From Chryseobacterium gleum (lineage in GTDB: Bacteria; Bacteroidota; Bacteroidia; Flavobacteriales_D; Crocinitomicaceae): a stretch of 21,084 bases of DNA. This document shows, piece after piece, positions 15,302-21,084 of the stretch. The number at the start of each line of letters is the position of its first letter. Within the stretch, counting starts at the first letter, position 1. The position numbers and the translations under genes are program-made. The notes below the pieces were generated by a model, which saw only the letters and a list, made by a program, of their open reading frames with translations, was not told the DNA's origin and made no database searches. The stretch is from the NCBI GenBank assembly GCA_945877005.1, contig CAMCQL010000008.1, forward strand, positions 1 through 21,084, in the 5' to 3' direction.

Positions 15302-17203
15302 TTATACGTTTTTTGATTTTATACTGTAAAAAGGGTGAATATAAACGATTAATTCTTCTTGTATAAGATGATGTATGGCTCCATCAATTGCATGTGACGA
15401 AACAGTTTCAGCTTCATCATACAACATTTGGAGAGTATAGGATTTTATTGAAAGAAGTTCTAAAATCGTTTCAATTACCAATTTTCTAGAAACATTAACT
15501 AAAGTTGTTGATTTACAATAGTCGCATTTTCCACATGGCTTACCTTGTTGTCCGAAATAGTCCAAAATATATTGTTCACGGCAATGGGGGAGTAATAAAT
15601 AATCTTTTGCTTTTTCCCAGCGATGAATCGCTCTTTCTTTTCGGGTTTGATAAACTTCTGGAGTCAGTCTGATATAATCATCGGGTAAACGCTCATGTAA
15701 AAATGTAACCTTAGGTAAACTATTTGACCAATTAATATCAATAATACCGTTTTGCTCTAGAAATATAAGCTGATTTTGAACATCTTGAAGTGTTATTTTT
15801 AATTTTTCAACTATTTTTTTCTCACTAATCACACAATAATTATCAAAGATACCAGGGAAATTTCTTGTTAAAAAATGAACTATCGTCGAAATTTTATCAT
15901 ATTTAATTTGAAAGCTATAAACTAACTTATTATTGACAGAAAATTTCAAACGTGTCGGAGCATAACTTCCTTCATCAAAATGTAAGTCCCCATTCATTTC
16001 TAAGATTTTTAACGATTCAAAAGTTTCAACGATATCTAATTTGAAATTAGAGCAAAAATCAGTCAATGAAAAAGAAAAAGTTTCACCTTTTCCCGAACCA
16101 ATAGCAAGTTTTAAAAAATTATAAAGAGCTCTTAATGTTGATTTAATTACAGAAATATCTGGGAACTTTTTATTCAATAAGTAATCGTTTCGCTCTATAT
16201 CTTTTTCTGAAAAAAGAACAAACGTTCTAGCCTCTTTTCCGTCTCTTCCAGCTCTTCCTGCTTCTTGAAAATATGCTTCGAGATTCATCGGAAACTCATA
16301 ATGGATAATATACCTAACATTGGGTTTGTCAATACCCATTCCAAACGCATTGGTTGCTATCATTAAAGGTACTTGGTCGCTCATCCACTGATCCATCATA
16401 TTTTTACGTTGATCACCATCTAAACCTCCATGATAAATACCACAATTTATTTTATTGGATATAAGGAAATTAGCAAGGTCTTTTACGTTTTTTCTGGTTT
16501 GACAATAAATGATACCTGACAGCTGTGGGAATTTTACAAGCCAGTTTAAAATTGTTTGCTCTTTCACTACAACTTCTTTGACCTCATAACTTAAATTCGA
16601 TCTTTTAAATGAAGCTTCAAATTCAACCTGATGATTAAGCTTTAATTTTTCGCAAATTTCATTTTTGACATAAGTTGTTGCTGTTGCTGTAACGGCCATA
16701 ATCGGCACTTCGGGGTGAACCTCCCTTAACTTACTAATCTCTAAATAAGTTGGTCTAAAATCATGTCCCCATTCAGAAATACAGTGTGCTTCATCAACCA
16801 CGATTAATGCAACTTGCATTTGTTTAAATCTTTCAATGAATAATTTTGTCTGAATTCGTTCGGGTGAAATATAAAGAAAATCAAATGCGCCAAATCTTGC
16901 ATTATCTAAAAGAGTATCTATTTCACGATAACTTTGAAGACTGCTAATCATTTGTGCTCGAACACCTTTTTTCTCCAATTGATCTACTTGATCATTCATC
17001 AAAGCAATCAGTGGTGTAATAACAATTGTAATTCCTTCTCGGGCTAAGCCTGGAATTTGAAAACAAATGGATTTACCGCCACCAGTAGGAAGAAGCGCAA
17101 AAACATCCTTTCCATAAATACTTGCTTCAATAATTTCTTCTTGTAATGGTCGGAAGGAAGTGTACCCCCAGTATTTTTCTAAAAGTTCAAAACTTTTACT
17201 CAT
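15302..17203 (-). CDS. RecQ family ATP-dependent DNA helicase with displaced zinc site
   Basis: This is a 3'-5' DNA helicase of the RecQ family, acting in recombination and repair. The two RecA-like domains (about 1-345) are complete: Walker A LLPTGGGKS with Lys44, DEAH at 137-140 followed by CISEWGHDFRP (the RecQ aromatic loop), TATAT, and QEAGRAGRDG at 313-322. The four zinc cysteines are at 541, 557, 560 and 563 (CREQYILDYFGQQGKPCGKCDYC region), about 160 residues later than in E. coli RecQ. The region between (350-515) holds two winged-helix-like pieces. After the zinc site only about 70 residues remain, probably one compact winged helix, and there is no HRDC domain. This fits a shorter RecQ type seen in Bacteroidota rather than classic RecQ, so I give no symbol. 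It starts 20 bases after the TPR gene, probably in one operon. Confidence 0.92.
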   Translation of the reverse strand: MSKSFELLEKYWGYTSFRPLQEEIIEASIYGKDVFALLPTGGGKSICFQIPGLAREGITIVITPLIALMNDQVDQLEKKGVRAQMISSLQSYREIDTLLDNARFGAFDFLYISPERIQTKLFIERFKQMQVALIVVDEAHCISEWGHDFRPTYLEISKLREVHPEVPIMAVTATATTYVKNEICEKLKLNHQVEFEASFKRSNLSYEVKEVVVKEQTILNWLVKFPQLSGIIYCQTRKNVKDLANFLISNKINCGIYHGGLDGDQRKNMMDQWMSDQVPLMIATNAFGMGIDKPNVRYIIHYEFPMNLEAYFQEAGRAGRDGKEARTFVLFSEKDIERNDYLLNKKFPDISVIKSTLRALYNFLKLAIGSGKGETFSFSLTDFCSNFKLDIVETFESLKILEMNGDLHFDEGSYAPTRLKFSVNNKLVYSFQIKYDKISTIVHFLTRNFPGIFDNYCVISEKKIVEKLKITLQDVQNQLIFLEQNGIIDINWSNSLPKVTFLHERLPDDYIRLTPEVYQTRKERAIHRWEKAKDYLLLPHCREQYILDYFGQQGKPCGKCDYCKSTTLVNVSRKLVIETILELLSIKSYTLQMLYDEAETVSSHAIDGAIHHLIQEELIVYIHPFYSIKSKNV

Positions 17204-17223
17204 TTTAGAAATCTCCTATGAAA

Positions 17224-17937
17224 TTATTCTGGCTTTGTACAATGTAATTTCATTATTGGTTGTACAGACTTGTCACCAAGTTCATTTGCTTTCGCAAAAT
17301 CAGAACAACCATTTTCTTTGTCACCAGTTTTTATTTTCGCTAAGCCTCTAGAAACATATGCCTTACTAAAATCAGACTTAAGAGAGAGTGCTTTATCGAA
17401 ATCAGAAATTGCAGCATTGTATTTCCCTAAACCGCTGAAGGCATTACCACGTTCAAAATAGGCTTCCGGCATGCTATTATTGATACTCAAGGCTTTTGTA
17501 AAATCTTCTATAGCCCATTTATAAAAACCAACAGATAAATTGGAAAAACCTCTATTAAAGTAAGCTATAGCTAATTTTTTATTGATTTTAATGGCTTTAT
17601 TAAAATCTTTAATAGCTTCTTTGTAATCACCAAGCATGTTTTTTGCTTCACCGATTCGATTCAAAGTTTCACTCGATTTTGGATTAATTGATAATGCTTT
17701 AGAATAATCAGAAATCGCACCTCGATAATCGCCTAATTTCGATTTTGAAATACCACGATTCACATAAGCATCTGTAAAATTAGGGTTGATTTTTAATGCT
17801 TTATTAAATTCATTGATTGCAGATTTATGATTCCCTTCTGCACTTTTTGTAAGACCCAGATCCAAATATTCTTCAGCTGTTTGTCCAAAAAATAAACCAA
17901 ACATACAAACAAAAAGTAGCGCAATGTAGTACTTCAT
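17224..17937 (-). CDS. Exported tetratricopeptide repeat protein
   Basis: A signal peptide (MKYYIALLFVCMFGLFFGQ, cleavage near residue 19) is followed by six back-to-back 34-residue TPR units with no gaps: 21-54, 55-88, 89-122, 123-156, 157-190 and 191-224. The units fit the canonical pattern, for example AYxNRGxxKxxLGDYxxAIxDFxKALxINP. The last unit diverges (GCSDFAKANELGDKS), as is common in capping repeats, and a short tail with one Cys ends the protein. TPR solenoids bind other proteins, so this is probably a periplasmic scaffold or assembly factor. The cysteine in the signal peptide hydrophobic core (CMFG) is not a lipobox. It lies upstream of recQ on the same strand, but a periplasmic protein and a DNA helicase are unlikely to share a function. 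Confidence 0.9.
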   Translation of the reverse strand: MKYYIALLFVCMFGLFFGQTAEEYLDLGLTKSAEGNHKSAINEFNKALKINPNFTDAYVNRGISKSKLGDYRGAISDYSKALSINPKSSETLNRIGEAKNMLGDYKEAIKDFNKAIKINKKLAIAYFNRGFSNLSVGFYKWAIEDFTKALSINNSMPEAYFERGNAFSGLGKYNAAISDFDKALSLKSDFSKAYVSRGLAKIKTGDKENGCSDFAKANELGDKSVQPIMKLHCTKPE

Positions 17938-17954
17938 AAATTCTATATTTAGTG

Positions 17955-17962
17955 TAAATATA
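17955..17962 (-). promoter_or_regulatory. Possible -7 promoter element (TATATTTA) of the TPR-recQ operon
   Basis: On the minus strand this reads TATATTTA, one base off TAnnTTTG, and lies 17 bases before the TPR gene ATG. It sits in a 126-base divergent intergenic region that also holds the rhomboid gene's candidate promoter. Confidence 0.4.
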
Positions 17963-18036
17963 AGAAAAAAGGATCAATTTAACCCTCTATTTGATTGATT
18001 TGAACTTCATTTCCCCTTCAAACTAAGCATTATTCG

Positions 18037-18044
18037 TATATTTA
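18037..18044 (+). promoter_or_regulatory. Possible -7 promoter element (TATATTTA) of the rhomboid operon
   Basis: TATATTTA is one base off the TAnnTTTG consensus and lies 19 bases before the rhomboid ATG, a spacing close to that of the other candidates in this window. No TTTG box is seen at the usual -33 distance. Confidence 0.4.
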
Positions 18045-18063
18045 TATCAGCAATAAATAACTC

Positions 18064-18675
18064 ATGTATACTATTCTAATAATAATCGTAATAAGTATTA
18101 TTTCAATAATAGGATTTAAGGATAATCAACTACTGTCTAAGTTTGCCTTTTCTCCATACCTATGTAAGCATCAACAAAATTATTATCGATTCTTTTCGCA
18201 TGTTTTCATTCATGCTGATTGGCAGCATTTGCTTTTTAACATGATTTCTTTTTATATGTTCGGACAATTAATTGAGAACTCATTTCTATTTACCTTTGGA
18301 ACCTCAATTGGAGCATTGCATTATTTTATACTTTTTTTTGCTGGGGGACTTTTCTCTACAATTTGGCCTTTTGTTACTCATCAAAATAATTCGAATTATG
18401 TTTCGGTAGGTGCTTCAGGTGCAGTTTCTGCAATAATTTTCGCAGGTGTTTTATGGAATCCAACCATGCAAATGGGGTTGATTTTCCTACCTATTCCTAT
18501 TCCGGCGTATATTTTTGGACCTCTATATCTTGCGTTCGAATATTGGGCATTTAAGAAATCAGCATCTAATATTGCCCACGACGCTCATTTAGGAGGCGCA
18601 TTATTTGGAATTGCTTATACCTTACTAATCAACCACCAAAAAGGAATTGATTTTATTCATTTAATTTTTAAATAA
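18064..18675 (+). CDS. Rhomboid family intramembrane serine protease
   Basis: This is a six-helix-type rhomboid protease embedded in the inner membrane, cleaving substrates within or next to their transmembrane segments. The catalytic serine is Ser118 in GASGA and the catalytic histidine is His175 in HDAHLGG. HADWQHLLFNM (50-60) with His55 and Asn59 is the family's oxyanion-side helix. Hydrophobic segments are visible at about 1-18, 55-70, 80-100, 112-132, 138-160 and 176-190. The 203-residue length is minimal but usual for a bare bacterial rhomboid with no added domain. The substrate is unknown. It leads an apparent four-gene operon: the aminotransferase ATG follows its stop after one base. 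No functional link to those genes is evident. Confidence 0.92.
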   Translation: MYTILIIIVISIISIIGFKDNQLLSKFAFSPYLCKHQQNYYRFFSHVFIHADWQHLLFNMISFYMFGQLIENSFLFTFGTSIGALHYFILFFAGGLFSTIWPFVTHQNNSNYVSVGASGAVSAIIFAGVLWNPTMQMGLIFLPIPIPAYIFGPLYLAFEYWAFKKSASNIAHDAHLGGALFGIAYTLLINHQKGIDFIHLIFK

Positions 18676-18676
18676 A

Positions 18677-19546
18677 ATGGGAAATCTATTTGTTAATAAC
18701 AATGGTAAAGTATTACCAAATGATGGAGCGACAATTGCGGCTGGTAATAGATCCTACTTATATGGAGACGGATTGTTTGAAACAATTCGAATTATGTATG
18801 GTCAGCCGATTAATGTACTCAATCATTTTAATCGAATGATTGAAGGGGCACACGCACTTAAATTAAGAATACCTTCTTATTTTACACCTGGATTTTTTAA
18901 TGAGCGTATCATCGAATTGACTGAACTTTCTGAAATTTCAGAAGGGGGGAAATGTCGTATTTCATTAGATAGAGCAATTGGAGGAACATATATTCCTGAT
19001 TCCAATGAAGTGAATTATTTTATTGAAGTATATCCCTATGATTCGAATTTTTTTGAGTTAAACTCAAAAGGATATGAAATTGATATTTATACAGAAATTA
19101 AAAAACAAAAGAATTTTTTATCCAACTACAAGACTAAAAATGGTTTGTTGTATGTTATGACAGCAATTGCTGCTAAAGAAAAACACTTAGAAGATTTACT
19201 CATTGTGAATGAAAAAGACGCGATTTTAGAAAGTTCTAATTCTAACTTGTTTCTTGTAAGTAATGGCGTTTTATACACACCAAGCTTGGAGGAAGGTTGT
19301 TTGGCTGGAACGATGCGTATGCAAATCATTAATTTAGCAATCCAACATGGAATAAAAGTGTATGAATGTACAATTTTACCTCAAAATTTATTGGCCGCCG
19401 AAGAAGTGTTTTTAACAAATGCAATTCGAGGAATCGTATGGGTAGGGGGGTACCGCACAAAAAGATATTTTAATACGTTGGGACGAAAATTACAAGCTTA
19501 CCTCAATGATTATTGGGAAAATATTTTAGAAGAAAAAGAAAATTAA
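18677..19546 (+). CDS. Class IV (PLP-dependent) aminotransferase or aminodeoxychorismate lyase
   Basis: A class IV aminotransferase-fold protein of 289 residues. The N-terminal part has NRSYLYGDGLFETIRI, the usual entry to the active site. The PLP lysine is Lys152 in NYKTKN. ESSNSNLFLV (185-194) is the conserved PLP-phosphate segment, and GCLAGTMR (about 207-214) contributes the second phosphate-binding loop. The family includes branched-chain aminotransferase (ilvE), D-amino-acid transaminase and 4-amino-4-deoxychorismate lyase (pabC, folate synthesis). Length, the single YGDGLFETIR and the lack of a BCAT-type N-terminus favour a PabC-like or D-alanine transaminase-like enzyme, but I cannot decide from sequence, so no symbol is given. 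No pabA or pabB gene is near. One base separates it from the rhomboid gene. Confidence 0.85.
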   Translation: MGNLFVNNNGKVLPNDGATIAAGNRSYLYGDGLFETIRIMYGQPINVLNHFNRMIEGAHALKLRIPSYFTPGFFNERIIELTELSEISEGGKCRISLDRAIGGTYIPDSNEVNYFIEVYPYDSNFFELNSKGYEIDIYTEIKKQKNFLSNYKTKNGLLYVMTAIAAKEKHLEDLLIVNEKDAILESSNSNLFLVSNGVLYTPSLEEGCLAGTMRMQIINLAIQHGIKVYECTILPQNLLAAEEVFLTNAIRGIVWVGGYRTKRYFNTLGRKLQAYLNDYWENILEEKEN

Positions 19547-19560
19547 CTAAAAACTAAATT

Positions 19561-20673
19561 GTGAGTAACTTTAAAGAATTAGGTGTAGAAGATTATATAA
19601 TTAAAGCATTAGTTGAAAACAATATTATTGAACCATCTGAAATTCAATTAAAAACAATTCCTTTTTTACTAGGTAATAGAAGTGATTTTATTGGGCAAGC
19701 TCAAACTGGAACAGGGAAAACAGCTGCATTTGCAATACCAATTTTACAGGCGATTGATTCACAAGATACAATGATCCAGACATTAATTTTAGCACCAACG
19801 CGAGAATTATGCCAACAAATAAATAAACAAATATTTAAACTTACTAAGTATACCCAAGGTGTTTTCAGTAAAGCGGTTTATGGAGGTGAAAAGATTGAAC
19901 TACAAATCAATGCATTAAGAAAACCTACACAAATCATTGTTGCAACACCCGGTAGATTAATCGATTTACTTGAACGTGGTGCGATAAGTCTTACCAATGT
20001 TAAAACGGTTGTTTTAGATGAAGCAGATGAAATGCTGAAAATGGGGTTTCAAAAAGAGGTAGACATTATACTTAATAAAACACACAAACAAAGTTTTACG
20101 TGGTTATTTTCTGCAACTATCCCGAATGAACTAGAGGTAATGATAGAAAAATATCTTTCTGAAGATGTTAAACGTATTCAGGTAAATAAAATTAAATCTA
20201 TCAATGTTTCGATTGAACATCAATTTTTTATTTGCCCACCTAAACAAAAAATAGACTATTTATCTTTCTTTCTAAAAACACAAAAAAATAAGTCCGGAAT
20301 CTTTTTTTGTAAAACCAAAGTAACTACTCAATTTTTAGCGGATAAACTTCAAAAATTAAATTGTAATGTTGGTGCGCTTCATGGTGATTTAGACCAAAAA
20401 GAAAGAGAAAAAGTATTGAGAATGTTTAAAAAAGGAACATATCAATTTATCGTCGCAACGGACATAGCAGCTAGAGGTTTAGATATTAATGATTTATCTT
20501 TTGTTGTTCACTTTGAATTACCTGATCAATTAGAAAATTACATTCATAGAAGTGGTCGAACTGGTCGAGCTGGTAAATTGGGTTTGTCAATCGCATTTAT
20601 TGAATCAAAAGAAATTCGTTTTATTAGATCACTTGAAAAAGAATTAGGAATTAAATTCCATGAAATTAAGTAG
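19561..20673 (+). CDS. Minimal DEAD-box ATP-dependent RNA helicase
   Basis: All DEAD-box motifs are present in order. The Q motif is EPSEIQLKTIP at 26-36, motif I is AQTGTGKT and motif Ia is PTREL. Then come TPGR, DEAD in VLDEADEMLKMGF, SAT, and the second-domain motifs FCKTK, ATDIAARGLD and HRSGRTGRAG. It unwinds or remodels RNA duplexes with ATP, in ribosome assembly or mRNA decay. At 370 residues it ends at the helicase core with no basic or RNA-recognition C-terminal extension, so any target specificity must come from partners. The start is GTG at 19561. An in-frame alternative ATG is absent, and the core would be cut if it began later. It follows the aminotransferase gene after 14 bases. 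Confidence 0.95.
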   Translation: MSNFKELGVEDYIIKALVENNIIEPSEIQLKTIPFLLGNRSDFIGQAQTGTGKTAAFAIPILQAIDSQDTMIQTLILAPTRELCQQINKQIFKLTKYTQGVFSKAVYGGEKIELQINALRKPTQIIVATPGRLIDLLERGAISLTNVKTVVLDEADEMLKMGFQKEVDIILNKTHKQSFTWLFSATIPNELEVMIEKYLSEDVKRIQVNKIKSINVSIEHQFFICPPKQKIDYLSFFLKTQKNKSGIFFCKTKVTTQFLADKLQKLNCNVGALHGDLDQKEREKVLRMFKKGTYQFIVATDIAARGLDINDLSFVVHFELPDQLENYIHRSGRTGRAGKLGLSIAFIESKEIRFIRSLEKELGIKFHEIK

Positions 20674-20693
20674 AATTCTATTTAACATAATGT

Positions 20694-20996
20694 ATGGGTG
20701 TTAATTGCCAAATCTGTACCTGTGGATCAGGAAGTATTTACACAGACTGTTGTGGTCGTATACATATTGATATAAATTCAGCAAATAATGCACTCGAATT
20801 AATGCGAGCAAGGTATGTAGCATTTGTGTATCAATATGGAGATTTTCTAGAAATAAGCCATCATCCGTCAACTAGATCTAATTTTTCAAAAAGAAAAACT
20901 TATATTGAAAAAGGAAAAATAGAGTTCATCTACGAACATTCAACATTTTCTAAAGATTTGGGTTATTGGACTTATGTTGATTATCTGCCAATTTAA
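20694..20996 (+). CDS. Shortened YchJ family (SEC-C motif) protein
   Basis: The protein begins with a SEC-C-type zinc motif, C-x-C-G-S-G-x-x-x-x-x-C-C-G (CTCGSGSIYTDCCG at 8-21). LELMRARYVAFVYQYGDFLEISHHPSTR then matches the NTF2-like domain of the YchJ/UPF0225 family. At 100 residues it is shorter than the usual 125-160. The segment between STR and the end (SNFSKRKTYIEKGKIEFIYEHSTF) appears to lack two stretches found in relatives, while the closing WTYVDY resembles the family's W-x-Y-x-D end. No frameshift that would restore the missing stretches is apparent. YchJ function is unknown, and the SEC-C motif commonly binds zinc. It lies 20 bases after the DEAD-box gene and ends the operon. Confidence 0.8.
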   Translation: MGVNCQICTCGSGSIYTDCCGRIHIDINSANNALELMRARYVAFVYQYGDFLEISHHPSTRSNFSKRKTYIEKGKIEFIYEHSTFSKDLGYWTYVDYLPI

Positions 20997-21052
20997 AATA
21001 ATTTTATTTTGTCTTATAATTAATATTATGTTAAATAGAACATTCCATTAAT

Positions 21053-21084
21053 AACAGCTAGATTAAAACCTAGCTGTTTACTTT
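21053..21084. terminator. Hairpin, probable bidirectional intrinsic terminator
   Basis: AACAGCTAG (21053-21061) pairs with CTAGCTGTT (21070-21078) over an 8-base loop, followed by TACTTT at the window edge. It is placed to end the rhomboid-to-YchJ operon. The T tract is cut by the window end, and the palindrome could equally serve a gene arriving from the right. Confidence 0.6.

Noticed and set aside
15302..20673. RecQ, TPR, rhomboid and DEAD-box genes as a possible defence island
   Set aside because: All are common housekeeping-type families on two divergent operons, with no nuclease, toxin, integrase or composition shift. The TPR and rhomboid proteins are envelope proteins.

Overview
The window is an ordinary-looking stretch of a low-GC (AT-rich) Bacteroidota chromosome, most likely from the order Flavobacteriales. 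This is inferred from four things: the protein families and their neighbourhoods (fba-accD, pyrR-pyrB followed by a STAS gene and rnz, a LuxC-type acyl-CoA reductase); start sites that lack Shine-Dalgarno sequences; Bacteroidota-type -7 promoter elements (TAnnTTTG) before several operons; and pheT without pheS beside it. No tRNA, rRNA, CRISPR array, insertion sequence or phage gene was seen. Coding density is very high, and no gene-free stretch exceeds about 230 bases once one start is corrected.

Layout. A 5'-truncated, cysteine-containing lipoprotein-like gene (3-557, +) runs head-on into a minus-strand operon (4676 to 559). That operon encodes an acyl-CoA (methylcrotonyl-type) carboxylase beta subunit, a divergent ElaA-like GNAT protein and an exported M13 zinc metallopeptidase. 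Divergent from it is fba-accD (4901-6824, +), which pairs a glycolytic enzyme with the first committed step of fatty-acid synthesis and ends in a clear intrinsic terminator. Next come a HutD/Ves-family gene, a glycine-rich lipoprotein with collagen-like and GGN repeats, and an overlapping LuxC-type acyl-CoA reductase. These are followed by pheT, the overlapping pair pyrR-pyrB (pyrimidine control and synthesis), and STAS-rnz.

From 15302 to 17937 (-) lie a signal-peptide TPR protein and a RecQ helicase of unusual domain order. A plus-strand run (18064-20996) of rhomboid protease, class IV aminotransferase, minimal DEAD-box RNA helicase and a shortened YchJ/SEC-C protein closes the window, followed by a hairpin that looks like a terminator.

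No clear new multi-gene system was found. The points most worth a second look are: the displaced zinc site and inserted ~165-residue region in RecQ; a perfect promoter element so close to pyrR that the message would be leaderless, leaving no room for RNA-leader attenuation by PyrR; the glycine-rich repeat lipoprotein; the eroded acetyl-CoA loop of the GNAT protein; and the corrected carboxylase start, which the promoter position supports.
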